Assembly (NCBI GenBank): GCA_016721425.1
Contig: JADKID010000038.1
Coordinates: 620,001-684,000 of the forward strand
Length of the DNA stretch: 64,000 nt
Reading direction: 5' to 3'
Source of the DNA: Bryobacterales bacterium
GTDB lineage: Bacteria; Acidobacteriota; Terriglobia; Bryobacterales; Bryobacteraceae
In this document: positions 8,194 through 18,850 of the stretch, in pieces
How positions within the stretch are numbered: position 1 is the stretch's first letter
Layout of the letters: each line of letters starts with the position of its first letter
Translations under genes and position numbers: made by a program
Notes under the pieces: generated by a model
What the model saw: only the letters and a program-made list of their open reading frames with translations
The model's database searches: none
What the model was told of the DNA's origin: nothing

Positions 8194-9375
8194 CTACCAG
8201 TTGGAAACAGCTCCGTCCGGGAATCGCATCAGTTCATCGCGCCACGTGACGCCAGTTTGGGCGGCCTTCTCCACCTCCGCCCAGTTCACGCGGATGCCCA
8301 GGCCGGGCGTCTCCGGCACCGGCAGATGGCCGTCGGTGTCCACGTCGAACATCGGCCAATCGCGCTCATCGAGATAGCGCAGCCACGGGTCCACCTCGCC
8401 GGTGGCGCCGCTGGCGTTGTAGTGGATCCCCTTGGACCATTCCAGAATCCAGCCGGCGCGGCTCTGCGCCACCACGTGCAGGCAGGCCATGAAGGCGATG
8501 GGCGAGAGGGGGCAGTGGGGCGCGATGGCCAGGCCGTTGGCCTCGCACAGGGCGGCGATTTCGGCGCAGTTGGAGATGCCGCCGGCGTGGACGAGATCGG
8601 GCTGCATAATGTGCGCGGCGCGGGCGGCGATGACGTCGCTAAACTCGGCCACCGTGCACATCCGCTCGCCCGTGGCGATGGGCACATGCGTGATGGCGGC
8701 GATCTCCGGTAGCCAGCGGTTGTAGTCCGGCCGCACGGGTTCCTCATAAAACAGCGGATTGCAGAATTCGAGCTCTTTCGCGAGGCGCCGGGCCATCGGT
8801 ACGTTGCAGCGGCCGTGGAAATCAAAGGCGATCTCCACCTCCGGTCCCACCGCCTCGCGCACGGCCCGCGCCCGCTCCACCGCCGCCCGGATTCCGCCAT
8901 AGGTATCCACGGCGGCCAGGGGCGGGCAGGCGTTCATCTTGATGGCGCGCGCGCCCTCCTGCACCACGCGCGCCGCCTCTTCCGCCGCCGCGCCCGGCGC
9001 GTTGTTGTTGCCGCCGGCCCAGCGGTAGACCTTCACGCGGTCCCGCACCTTGCCGCCCAGCAGGCGATGCACGGGCGCGCCGGCCAGCTTGCCGGCGATA
9101 TCCCATAGCGCAATCTCGATGCCGCCCAGCGCGCTCATATAGTGCGCGCCGCCGTGGTAGAAGTTGCGGTCGTATGCGCCGCGGACCAGGCGTTTGATCT
9201 CGCGCGGGTCCCGGCCGATAAATAATTCCGATAGCTCCCGCACGGCGGCCTCGGCCGCGCCGAGCTGCCCTTCCACCGTGAATTCGCCGAATCCCTCGGC
9301 GCCCTCGTCCGTCGTCACGCGCAACAAGCCCCAGCGCGGGGCAACCTGGGCCGTCTCGATCCGCTCAATCTGCAT
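8194..9375 (-). CDS. Mandelate racemase/muconate lactonizing enzyme family, galactonate dehydratase-like
   Basis: The real gene is taken to start at ATG 9375 (MQIERIETAQ), giving 393 residues. The open frame extends further upstream, but that part is antisense to the GH39 gene and has no family resemblance. Enolase-superfamily landmarks are in order: ARAIKMNA (Lys), AFDFHGRC (Asp metal ligand plus DxH), FYEEPVRP (Glu), ATGERM (Glu) and IAPHCPLSP (His). The DxH pair resembles D-galactonate/mannonate-type acid-sugar dehydratases. It would dehydrate a sugar acid to a 2-keto-3-deoxy acid in the cytoplasm. The divergent GH39 gene 12 bp away suggests a shared promoter region and a hemicellulose or uronic-acid context. 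Exact substrate cannot be read from sequence. Confidence 0.88.
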   Translation of the reverse strand: MQIERIETAQVAPRWGLLRVTTDEGAEGFGEFTVEGQLGAAEAAVRELSELFIGRDPREIKRLVRGAYDRNFYHGGAHYMSALGGIEIALWDIAGKLAGAPVHRLLGGKVRDRVKVYRWAGGNNNAPGAAAEEAARVVQEGARAIKMNACPPLAAVDTYGGIRAAVERARAVREAVGPEVEIAFDFHGRCNVPMARRLAKELEFCNPLFYEEPVRPDYNRWLPEIAAITHVPIATGERMCTVAEFSDVIAARAAHIMQPDLVHAGGISNCAEIAALCEANGLAIAPHCPLSPIAFMACLHVVAQSRAGWILEWSKGIHYNASGATGEVDPWLRYLDERDWPMFDVDTDGHLPVPETPGLGIRVNWAEVEKAAQTGVTWRDELMRFPDGAVSNW

Positions 9376-9387
9376 AGTGTTCACGAT

Positions 9388-11070
9388 ATGATGCCCAGCA
9401 TGTCCATGCAACGGCTGTTCCTTTCCCTGCTCGCCGCGCCGCTCCTGCTGACCGCGCAGAAAGTCGAGATTCAGGTGGACGCGGCCCAGCGCATGGGGCC
9501 GCTCACGCCCATCTGGCGCTACTACGGCTATGACGAGCCCAACTACACCTACATGAAGGACGGCCGGAAGCTGCTCACCGAGCTGGCGGCCATGCATTCC
9601 GGTCCCGTGTACGTGCGCATGCACAATCTGCTCACCACCGGCGACGGCACGCCCGCGCTGAAGTGGGGCTCCACCAACGCCTACACCGAAGACGCCCAGG
9701 GGAATCCGCGCTACGACTGGACCATCATCGACCGCATCTTCGATACGCTCATCCAGCGCAAAATGAAGCCGCTGGTGGAGATCGGCTTCATGCCGAAGGC
9801 GCTCTCCACCAAGCCTGAGCCCTATCAGCACAAGTGGGCGGCGAACCAGCCTTACAGCCGGATTGAGGCCGGCTGGGCCTATCCGCCGCGCGACTATGCC
9901 AAGTGGGCGGAGCTCGTCCGCCAGTGGGTGCTGCACAGCGTGGAGCGCTATGGGCGCAAAGAGGTGGAGACGTGGATGTGGGAGGTCTGGAACGAGCCGA
10001 ACATCATGTACTGGCAGGGCACGCCGGAGGAGTATCAGAAGCTCTACGACTACAGCGTGGACGCTGTGAAGCGAGCGCTGCCCACGGCCAAGGTGGGCGG
10101 GCCTCACTCCACCGGACCCGGTAGCGCGAGGAGCGAAGAGTATCTCCATCTGTTCCTCACCCACGTGGTGGAGGGCACCAACTACGCGACAGGCAAGAAG
10201 GGCTCGCCGATCGATTTTCTCGCCTTTCACGCCAAGGGCCGGCCGCGGTTCATTGAGGGCCGCGTGCAGATGGGCAGCGAGTATCAACTACGCGATCTGG
10301 ACCACGGTTTTGCCACCGTGGCCTCCTTCCCAACGCTGAAGCATCTGCCAGTGATCATTGGCGAATCCGATCCGGAGGGCTGTGCGGCGTGCTCGGCCAG
10401 CAGCTATCCGCAGAACGCTTATCGCAACGGCACGGTCTATTCCAGCTACACGGCGGCGACGTTTGCGCGGAAGTTCGATCTCGCCGCCCGCCACGGAGCG
10501 AATCTCCAGGGCGCCGTCACGTGGGCGTTTGAATTTGAGAATCAGCCTTACTTCGATGGCTTTCGGGATCTGGCCACTAATGGCATCGACAAGCCGGTGC
10601 TGAACATCTTCCGGATGTTCGGCCGCATGGGCGGCGACCGGGTGGCGGCGCGCAGCAGCGGGGCGCTGGAGTTGGATGCCATGGTGGACAAAGGCGTGAA
10701 GGGCGCGGCCGACATCGCGGCGCTAGCCAGTCGTCAGGCGCGGCGCGCCAGCATCATGGTCTGGAACTACCATGATGACGATCTGCCCGCGGCCGCCGCG
10801 AACGTGGCGCTGACCGTGCGCGGCTTGCCTGCCGGCGCGGTGCGCCTCCGCCATTTGCGGGTGGATGCCACCCACAGCAACTCCTACGAGGTCTGGAAGA
10901 AGATGGGCTCGCCCCAGCAGCCCTCTCCGGCGCAGTACGCCGAACTGGAGCGATCCGGCCAGTTGCAGGAACTCGCCCCGGTGGAGACAGTCAAGACCAG
11001 CCTGGGCGCGGCGGTGGTCCATTTCGAACTGCCGCGCCAGGGCGTCTCGCTGCTCGAATTCGAATGGTAG
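9388..11070 (+). CDS. Glycoside hydrolase family 39-like (beta-xylosidase type), secreted
   Basis: The 560-residue product carries a signal peptide (MQRLFLSLLAAPLLLTAQ, residues 7-24) and a TIM-barrel glycosidase domain. WEVWNEPN places the acid/base at Glu203, and VIIGESDPEG the likely nucleophile at Glu326. Both are typical of clan GH-A and of GH39. The C-terminal 150 residues look like the GH39 beta-sandwich (LTVRGLPAGAVRLRHLRVD, SLLEFEW). The start may be 9388, 9400 or 9406; all precede the signal peptide and none has a convincing Shine-Dalgarno. The product would act in the periplasm or outside the cell on xylo-oligosaccharides or related glycosides. Substrate is inferred. Confidence 0.87.
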   Translation: MMPSMSMQRLFLSLLAAPLLLTAQKVEIQVDAAQRMGPLTPIWRYYGYDEPNYTYMKDGRKLLTELAAMHSGPVYVRMHNLLTTGDGTPALKWGSTNAYTEDAQGNPRYDWTIIDRIFDTLIQRKMKPLVEIGFMPKALSTKPEPYQHKWAANQPYSRIEAGWAYPPRDYAKWAELVRQWVLHSVERYGRKEVETWMWEVWNEPNIMYWQGTPEEYQKLYDYSVDAVKRALPTAKVGGPHSTGPGSARSEEYLHLFLTHVVEGTNYATGKKGSPIDFLAFHAKGRPRFIEGRVQMGSEYQLRDLDHGFATVASFPTLKHLPVIIGESDPEGCAACSASSYPQNAYRNGTVYSSYTAATFARKFDLAARHGANLQGAVTWAFEFENQPYFDGFRDLATNGIDKPVLNIFRMFGRMGGDRVAARSSGALELDAMVDKGVKGAADIAALASRQARRASIMVWNYHDDDLPAAAANVALTVRGLPAGAVRLRHLRVDATHSNSYEVWKKMGSPQQPSPAQYAELERSGQLQELAPVETVKTSLGAAVVHFELPRQGVSLLEFEW

Positions 11071-11124
11071 CCCTTGACTCCGGCGTGGAATCGGCGTAAC
11101 TCCACAGGTAGTGGGGCAATCCTC

Positions 11125-11559
11125 ATGATTTCCACGAGACTCGTTCACCAGATTGAAGACCACTGGGAGGCCATCAGCGCGCGGTTTCTACGCCAGCTGC
11201 GGGCCACTCATCACCTGCATCACCTCAGCCACCTGCCGGAATCCGAAATCACCGAGGTCTGCCATCGCGTGCTGCACAACCTTGGGCACTGGCTGGTTTC
11301 CAGCTCCGAGGAGGAGATCGCCAGGCTCTATGAAAAGCACGGGCACGAGCGGTATCTCCAGGGTATGCCTTTGAGCGAAGCGTTGCGCGCGGTACAGTTG
11401 ATGAAGGACGCGACGCTGGACTACATCCGCGACGAGTTCATGGTGCGGACTACGGTGGACGTGTTTGCGGAAGAAGAGCTGGAACTCCAGTTGGGCCGTT
11501 TCTTTGACCTGATGCTCTACCACCTGGCCCGCGGCTACGAGCGCGCTGCGGAAGAGTAA
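11125..11559 (+). CDS. RsbRD N-terminal-like (globin-fold) domain protein
   Basis: The 144-residue helical protein starts at MISTRLVHQIEDHWEAISARF. The ATG at 11125 is preferred because GTGGGG lies about 8 bases upstream and the family-like sequence starts there. The longer frame adds 17 unrelated residues. The pattern of helices (HWEAISARFLRQLR, VCHRVLHNLGHWL, LSEALRAVQLMKDATLDYI, ELELQLGRFFDLMLYHLARGYE) resembles the RsbT co-antagonist RsbRD N-terminal domain, a non-haem globin-like sensor module. It stands alone without an STAS domain. A role in stress signalling is possible but unsupported by neighbours. Confidence 0.68.
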   Translation: MISTRLVHQIEDHWEAISARFLRQLRATHHLHHLSHLPESEITEVCHRVLHNLGHWLVSSSEEEIARLYEKHGHERYLQGMPLSEALRAVQLMKDATLDYIRDEFMVRTTVDVFAEEELELQLGRFFDLMLYHLARGYERAAEE

Positions 11560-11669
11560 TGATGCGACGGCGACGCGAAGAGACGGGCGCCTGCCCCGCT
11601 GCTTCTGTGTTAACCTAGGAAGCGTAACGACATCGAAAGAACGTAAGACTGAGGAGTGTGTTTTAAAGT

Positions 11670-11939
11670 ATGGCACTGGCGGCTGAAGCCAAAACCAACA
11701 CGATCACGAAGTATCGGGTGCATAAGACCGATACCGGATCTCCGGAAGTGCAGGTAGCACTTCTGAGCCAGAATATTCTCTTGCTCACCGAGCACTTCAA
11801 GACGCACAAGAAGGATCACCACAGTCGCCGCGGCCTGTTGCTTATGGTTGCCCGCCGCCGCCATCTGTTGGATTATCTGAAGCGGATCAGCCCGGAACGC
11901 TACAAGGCTCTGATTCTGAGCCTCGGTATCCGCCGCTAG
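11670..11939 (+). CDS. rpsO: 30S ribosomal protein S15
   Basis: The 89-residue product is exactly the length of E. coli S15. It has the conserved blocks DTGSPEVQVALLS, HFKTHKKDHHSRRGLL and RRRHLLDYL. It binds 16S rRNA in the small subunit. A GAGGAG ribosome binding site lies at 11651-11656. The gene is followed by pnp, the classical rpsO-pnp order. Confidence 0.98.
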   Translation: MALAAEAKTNTITKYRVHKTDTGSPEVQVALLSQNILLLTEHFKTHKKDHHSRRGLLLMVARRRHLLDYLKRISPERYKALILSLGIRR

Positions 11940-12022
11940 TCTGTTCAGTCCTTCTGCGGGCGCCCCGCCCCGCACCGGGGCAGCGTCCGCATCAGTGGAC
12001 CTTCCTGGCATGGCACGAGCAT

Positions 12023-12061
12023 TTTGGACGAACGTATGCACACAGGATACGTTCGTCCAAA
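12023..12061 (+). promoter_or_regulatory. Long perfect hairpin in the rpsO-pnp intergenic region
   Basis: Two 15-base arms, 12023-12037 (TTTGGACGAACGTAT) and 12047-12061, are perfect reverse complements around a 9-base loop. There is no U-tract after it, so a simple intrinsic terminator is unlikely. In enterobacteria the pnp leader carries a hairpin cut by RNase III, which lets PNPase repress its own mRNA. The position and size here fit such a processing site. A smaller GC hairpin (11967-11981) precedes it. Function is inferred. Confidence 0.7.
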
Positions 12062-12182
12062 TTCCCCGCCTCACCGCACCCCGCCTTTCCCCGGATAGTC
12101 CCTCCCCCGATTTTTCCTTCAACGATATCTACAAACCAACTGGCCGACCGGCGCCGTTGCCGGCGGTCCATGGAGAATACAA

Positions 12183-14312
<2,130 letters not shown>

Positions 14313-14336
14313 GCTTCCGCTTTTCTCGCCTGCAAA

Positions 14337-14374
14337 CGCAAAAAGACCCGGTCGCGAGGCCGGGTCTTTTTGCG
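14337..14374. terminator. Intrinsic terminator after pnp, probably bidirectional
   Basis: A 15-bp perfect stem (CGCAAAAAGACCCGG and its complement) closes an 8-base loop. The A5 and T5 tracts within the stem make it work as a terminator from either side. It ends the pnp transcript and would also end transcription of the vapBC remnant on the minus strand. Confidence 0.93.
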
Positions 14375-14393
14375 TACTGGCCACGCAGACTGG

Positions 14394-14779
14394 TCAGATT
14401 CGATGGACTCGATTCAACTCGGGCCAGCGGTCAAAGTCTGCGTAGAAGCTCAAGATGGACCCGATTCCGTGGCGCTCCATCACAGCAATGTGGACAGCGT
14501 CGCGGGATTCTGTGCGATCTCACCGGCCCTCAACACGTCCATCTTCTCGATTGCGAGAACATCGTCTGCGAGATCCAGGACGAGTTGGAAGGCCGGGCCA
14601 ATGGCTTCCCGCCGGCCGATGGCCGTGTACCGATGCAGGATTTCGTGCAAGACCTCGGCATCAGTGACCAGGCGCTCTCCCGCCGCGACTAGGCGTTCCG
14701 ACAGAATTTGTGCCTCGCTCTTGTGCCGATGCGGTCCGCCAATCAGGTACATCGGGATGTTGGAGTCGAAGAAGACCAA
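14394..14779 (-). pseudogene. PIN-domain toxin VapC-like, frameshifted
   Basis: From a TTG start at 14779 the frame reads MVFFDSNIPMYLIGG, with the first PIN acidic residue in FFDSN, then VTDAEVLHEILHRYTA with the second. It stops after 99 codons in an unrelated tail (NPATLSTLL). In the neighbouring frame, reached by adding one base near position 14510, the expected C-terminal half follows: RDAVHIAVMERHGIGSILSF and DFDRWPELNRVHRI, ending at 14394. It therefore looks like a VapC ribonuclease toxin gene of about 128 codons with one missing base in a CCC run. Truncation removes the last acidic active-site residues, so the 99-residue product should be inactive. A sequencing indel is the alternative. 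Confidence 0.8.
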
Positions 14780-14963
14780 CCGTGGTAACCCCGCTCGACC
14801 TCGGCGAGCATCTGCTCGATGTCGGCGACCGGGAATGACAATCTGGCGGCGCGACGGATAGCCAAAAGTTTCTTCTCTGGCCCGATGGACGACTTTTTGG
14901 CGCGAGCTTCTGAATGTCCGCCATTTCCTGGTCCGGCAGCAGGACCTGCAGGCGCTTACTCAT
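14743..14963 (-). pseudogene. VapB-like antitoxin, frameshifted
   Basis: The ATG at 14963 opens MSKRLQVLLPDQEMADIQKLA, a typical DNA-binding antitoxin N terminus. In that frame the protein continues as a meaningless Ser/Pro/Arg-rich tail. In the frame reached by one extra base at the GCGCCAAAAAG run, the expected C-terminal toxin-binding part appears: EKKLLAIRRAARLSFP and VADIEQMLAEVERGYHG. That frame stops at 14743 and overlaps vapC by 37 bases. A run of five A residues sits at the break, so ribosomal slippage cannot be excluded, but decay is simpler because vapC is also broken. Confidence 0.78.
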
Positions 14964-15013
14964 GACGTGAGTAAAGCCGTCTCACCTCATGAGTAAGCAT
15001 TCCGAAGACTTGG

Positions 15014-15862
15014 CTACCCCTTTAACCCGGCCAGCACCCCGCGCATATAGGCGAAGCTGCGCAACATTCCGGGCACCGGGTTATCGGCGTTGATCTCGTA
15101 TTCCAGGTGCACCACGCCCTGGTAGTTCATCTTCTTGAGCTGCTTGAAGATCGCGGTGATCGGCATCGCGCCATCGCCCACGTCGCACTGGCTGTCCTTG
15201 TTCTTCAGGTCCTTCAAGTCCTTGATATGCATGTCCAGCAGGCGAGGGCCGGCCGCCGTGATCTCTTCGAGCAGATCCTTACCCGTGCGCGTGGTGTGGC
15301 CAACGTCAATGCAGACGCCCATGCGCGGGTCCATGTCCTTCATCATCTTCAGCCCGTCCGAGGGGGCGGGGAAGTGCTTATCTTCCGGACCGTGGTTGTG
15401 TAGCGCGATCTTGATGTCGTACTGCTTGGCAAACTTCTCGATGATCGGCAGCGTCTTGGCCGTCGGCCCGATGTTCATCATCGGCATGCCCAGGCGTTTG
15501 CAGTATTCGAAGTACCTCTTAATGTCTTCCGGATCGTCCTTCTGCATGTAGACAGTGCCGCCGCCCGTCAGCGTAATCCCCGCCTTGGCGAAGTCGGCCC
15601 TTGCCTTATCCAACTCCTCGGGTGTAGAGCGGTAGAGGGCGTGGAACTCCTTGATGGTCAGGTAGGGTGTGCCCACCTGTTTGGTGTACTTGATGCACAG
15701 CCCGCGCGCGAACTCGCGGAAGGAATAGCTGGCGATACCGAGCTTGATGTCACCGCCTGTTGGTGAATCGGCGGCTGCACTGAGTGAGGGGGTAGCGGCC
15801 GCGGCCATGGCGGCAACCGGGGCGCTCTGAAGGAAATTTCTGCGGCTGGAATCGGAAGACAT
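15014..15862 (-). CDS. Tat-exported sugar phosphate isomerase/epimerase-like TIM barrel protein
   Basis: The 282-residue product begins with a twin-arginine signal (SRRNFLQSAPVAAMAAAAT), so it should be exported folded. The rest fits the xylose isomerase-like TIM barrel family (AP endonuclease family 2). Visible elements are LGIASYSFREFA, IALHNHGPEDKHFP, MGVCIDVGHTTRTGKD, LLDMHIKDLK and VVHLEYEINADNPVPGM. Conserved His, Asp and Glu in these blocks are the usual metal ligands. The substrate is unknown. It is the last gene of the minus-strand run and starts 28 bp after the ABC transporter stop. Confidence 0.86.
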   Translation of the reverse strand: MSSDSSRRNFLQSAPVAAMAAAATPSLSAAADSPTGGDIKLGIASYSFREFARGLCIKYTKQVGTPYLTIKEFHALYRSTPEELDKARADFAKAGITLTGGGTVYMQKDDPEDIKRYFEYCKRLGMPMMNIGPTAKTLPIIEKFAKQYDIKIALHNHGPEDKHFPAPSDGLKMMKDMDPRMGVCIDVGHTTRTGKDLLEEITAAGPRLLDMHIKDLKDLKNKDSQCDVGDGAMPITAIFKQLKKMNYQGVVHLEYEINADNPVPGMLRSFAYMRGVLAGLKG

Positions 15863-15890
15863 GCTCCGATGATATATCAGTTCACGACGT

Positions 15891-17630
15891 TCAGATCTGT
15901 TCCAGCTCTTCTTCCAGCAGCTGTTTCTGGTGCAGGTCCGCGTAGTAGCCGCCCATGCCGATCAACTCGGCGTGGCTCCCCTCTTCCACCACGCGCCCGT
16001 CATCGAGCACATATATCCGGTCCGCCTCCCGCACTGTCGACACCCGGTGGGAGATCAGGATTGTCGTTCGCCCCACCATAAAAGTTCTCAGGTTTCGCAG
16101 GATCTGTTCTTCCGTGATGGTGTCCACCGCCGAAAGCGCGTCATCCATGATGAGGATTTCCGGGTCCCTCATCAGAGCCCGGGCAATGGCCGTGCGCTGC
16201 TTCTGGCCACCGGAGAGCGTCAGACCTCTCTCGCCAACCTCGGTCTCGTAGCCCTTCGGGAAATCCTCGATATCGCGGGCCAGGCCGGCCATTTCCGCGC
16301 TTTGTTTGATCCGCGCGGGATCTGCGTCTTTCACGCCGAACGCGATATTGCCCGCCAGCGTCTCGCTGAATAGAAACGTCTCCTGCGGCACAAATCCGAT
16401 CCGCCTTCGGATCTCCGTCGGGTCCAACTGTCGTAGATCGATCCCACCCAGCAGCACCTGGCCGCTCGTGGGGTCGTATACGCGCGGGATCAGATTCACC
16501 AGCGTGCTCTTGCCACTGCCCGTGCGCCCCACAATCGCAACCGTCGAGCCAGCCGGGATTCGCAGCGACACGCCATCCACCGCGGTCCTGCCATCAAACT
16601 GCATCACCGCGCCGCGCAACTCAATCTCAGCCACGCCAGGCGGCGCCGTTTGGGGATGCTCCGGTGCGCAGATCGTCGGCGTCTCCTCCAGATACTCCCG
16701 GATGCGCTTCATCGATGCGCTGCCCCGCTGTATCAGGTTCACCACCCAGCCGAACGCGATCATCGGCCAAACCAGCATGCCCATGAACGTATTGAACATG
16801 ACGAAACTGCCGAGCGTGATGCCGCCCGCCATCAGTCGTAAACCGCCTACCCAGAGCACCAGCAGGAACGTCAGCCCGATTAACGCCTGCAAAAGCGGCA
16901 TGAAGAGCCCGCTCAGCGTCGCCAGCCTGAGGTTCTCCTTGATGTACTGGCCGTTCAACTCCTCAAACTTCTGCAGTTCCGCCTCTTCCTGCACGTAGGC
17001 GCGGATCACGCGCACACCCGAGAGGTTCTCCTGCACCCGGCTGCTGATATCGGAAAACAAACCCTGGATTGTCTCGAAGCGGTCGTGAATCCGCTTGCCG
17101 AACACCATCACCACGATCGATACCAGTGGGGCGGGCGCCAGCGCCCAGAGCGTCAGTTGCCAATCCACCGAAAACATGATGCCCAGCGCCAGGGCAAAGG
17201 TCAGTGATGTTTCGGCCGAATACATCACCGCCGGCCCCAGCATCATGCGCACCGCGTTCAGGTCGTTAGTGGCTCGCGCCATCACGTCGCCGGTCCGGTT
17301 GCGTGCGTAAAAGTCGTGGTTCAGCGTCATCAACTTGGCGAAAATATCGTTGCGGATGTCGTACTCGACGTCGCGCGATATGCTCACCAGGATCACCCGC
17401 ATCCAGTACTGGAAGATGCCCTTCAATACCGACAGGGCCACCAGTGCACCGCAAAACAGATATAGAGTGCTGAGACCGTCGCCGAACGTGAGCGAGTCGA
17501 TGCCACGCTTGATGGCCAGCGGCATCAAAGCGCCAGCCACGTCCTTCAGGATGAGCGCACCAACGCCCATCGTGATGCCCCGCTTGTAGCGTCTCAGGTA
17601 GGGCCAGGCTGTTTGAAATGCCGCCTTCAT
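15891..17630 (-). CDS. MsbA-like ABC transporter, fused permease and ATPase
   Basis: The 579-residue half transporter has six membrane helices in residues 1-310 and an ATPase domain in 335-570. The ATPase has Walker A GRTGSGKST, a Q-loop in RIGFVPQETFLFSETL, signature LSGGQKQR, Walker B ILIMDDALSAVD and switch ISHRVSTVREAD. Such homodimers flip lipids or drugs across the inner membrane. The Glu after Walker B, usually DE, is here DD, which can weaken hydrolysis at a composite site. Placement downstream of lpxC and pgsA supports a lipid A or lipid export role, but a multidrug exporter is equally possible. Confidence 0.9.
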   Translation of the reverse strand: MKAAFQTAWPYLRRYKRGITMGVGALILKDVAGALMPLAIKRGIDSLTFGDGLSTLYLFCGALVALSVLKGIFQYWMRVILVSISRDVEYDIRNDIFAKLMTLNHDFYARNRTGDVMARATNDLNAVRMMLGPAVMYSAETSLTFALALGIMFSVDWQLTLWALAPAPLVSIVVMVFGKRIHDRFETIQGLFSDISSRVQENLSGVRVIRAYVQEEAELQKFEELNGQYIKENLRLATLSGLFMPLLQALIGLTFLLVLWVGGLRLMAGGITLGSFVMFNTFMGMLVWPMIAFGWVVNLIQRGSASMKRIREYLEETPTICAPEHPQTAPPGVAEIELRGAVMQFDGRTAVDGVSLRIPAGSTVAIVGRTGSGKSTLVNLIPRVYDPTSGQVLLGGIDLRQLDPTEIRRRIGFVPQETFLFSETLAGNIAFGVKDADPARIKQSAEMAGLARDIEDFPKGYETEVGERGLTLSGGQKQRTAIARALMRDPEILIMDDALSAVDTITEEQILRNLRTFMVGRTTILISHRVSTVREADRIYVLDDGRVVEEGSHAELIGMGGYYADLHQKQLLEEELEQI

Positions 17631-17634
17631 GCTG

Positions 17635-18255
17635 CTATACGCCGAACTGCGAACTGATCAGCTTCGTCCATTCCAGAAAGAACGCCTTTCGTCCTTCGCG
17701 CGTCTTCCACCATTCCGCCAGCCGGAATCCAGGACTCTCGGAGGAGACGAAATGGATCTCCATGCCCTCGGGTAACTTCCTCCGGAAGATCGCACTCGCA
17801 CGGCGAAGATGCGAATCCACGCTTACCACCAGAAAACTCTTCACCTTTCGCCGCTGCAATTCCGCCAGCAGCGCGGAAGCCTCCTCTTCCGTGTTGAGCG
17901 CATGATTAGGCGCACACTGGAAATACTCTGCCGGAAATCCGCTCTGTACCGCAAATGGCAACGCGGCGCTGCACTCCGGCTGGTTGTAAAACGAGCGCGG
18001 CCCGCTCATCAGCGCGTAGGGAGCATAACCCGCCCGGACCAGTTCTCCGGCCTTCAGGACGCGTCCACCACCCTCCCAGCCGCCTGCCAGCACTACGATC
18101 ACGTCTGCCTTGCGGGGCGCTTCGCCCACGTTCAGGAAGGTCCCGGCCGACGCCAGTATCGCAGTCCGCTGCCACCACAGCACACCGAAAATCGCCACAA
18201 CAATCAGGATCGGGAGGTAAGAAAAGCCGCTCTGGCGTCGTAACCTGGACCACAT
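17635..18255 (-). CDS. DUF218/YdcF-ElyC family membrane-anchored protein
   Basis: The 206-residue product has one N-terminal membrane helix (FSYLPILIVVAIFGVLWW). A DUF218 domain follows: ADVIVVLAGGWEGGGRVLKAGEL, LMSGPR, APNHALNTEEEASAL and VVSVDSHLRRASAIFRR. Relatives (ElyC, SanA) act in the cell envelope, some in undecaprenyl-phosphate or enterobacterial common antigen metabolism. It ends 4 bp before the ABC transporter start, consistent with one operon. Confidence 0.88.
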   Translation of the reverse strand: MWSRLRRQSGFSYLPILIVVAIFGVLWWQRTAILASAGTFLNVGEAPRKADVIVVLAGGWEGGGRVLKAGELVRAGYAPYALMSGPRSFYNQPECSAALPFAVQSGFPAEYFQCAPNHALNTEEEASALLAELQRRKVKSFLVVSVDSHLRRASAIFRRKLPEGMEIHFVSSESPGFRLAEWWKTREGRKAFFLEWTKLISSQFGV

Positions 18256-18261
18256 CCGTGC

Positions 18262-18807
18262 TTACTTTTCAGGGTCCAGCCGGCCGGCGGCGCGCAGCTT
18301 CTGGTAAAGTCGCTCCACCTCTGCTTCGTCCTCTTCCGTGAGCAGGCGGTATTGCGGAGAGGGCAGCGTTGCCGCTGTCTCTTGCTTCGGCGGATCACCG
18401 AAAATCTGACGGTGCGGCACTCCGTTGATCAGCGAGAGCGTCGCCCGCTGCTGGATCATCCGCAACAGCCGGTTCGATTGCTCCGTTTCGCCAGGATAGA
18501 GCAGCCTGATCTTCGCCCCGTCTGCCAGCGTCAGATAGGCCACCATCGGCGAAATCCAGCCGGTTTGATCCACGCGCCGGATCTCGTCCCACGCGATTGT
18601 CTGGCTGCCCACCCGCAGATCGGTTTCCGTCACCACAATCGCCGGCCGCACACCCAGCCACAGCACGAAGCCCGCGCTTGCGGCGAACAGGACAGCCGGG
18701 ATTCCCGCCGGCCACCACGTGATGGCGCACCAGCCCGAGAATGCCGCCATTCCGAATGCCACTGCCGCGGCGGTAAGGTAAGTACGCGCCGGGGTAAAAC
18801 GAATCAT
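18262..18807 (-). CDS. Membrane protein with PH-like domain, unknown function
   Basis: The 181-residue product starts at ATG 18807 (MIRFTPARTYLTAAA). The longer frame upstream overlaps pgsA. Two hydrophobic segments near the N terminus (TAAAVAFGMAAFSGWCAITWW and IPAVLFAASAGFVLWLGV) are followed by a small beta-rich part (IVVTETDLRVGSQTIAWDEIRRV). This recalls bacterial PH-like (bPH) membrane proteins. The C-terminal part is charged and helical (TEEDEAEVERLYQKLRAAG). The family call is weak. It sits 6 bp from the DUF218 gene. Confidence 0.72.
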   Translation of the reverse strand: MIRFTPARTYLTAAAVAFGMAAFSGWCAITWWPAGIPAVLFAASAGFVLWLGVRPAIVVTETDLRVGSQTIAWDEIRRVDQTGWISPMVAYLTLADGAKIRLLYPGETEQSNRLLRMIQQRATLSLINGVPHRQIFGDPPKQETAATLPSPQYRLLTEEDEAEVERLYQKLRAAGRLDPEK

Positions 18808-18850
18808 GCTTTGCCCCACATCTCCAGCGTACCCCCCATCCCACACCCCG

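Noticed and set aside
9376..10287. N-terminal extension of the sugar-acid dehydratase frame
   Set aside because: It is antisense to the GH39 gene and has no similarity to the enolase superfamily; the ATG at 9375 fits the family start.
14880..14930. Programmed -1 frameshifting in vapB
   Set aside because: Possible at the A5G run, but the partner toxin gene is also broken, so decay is the simpler reading; kept only as an alternative.
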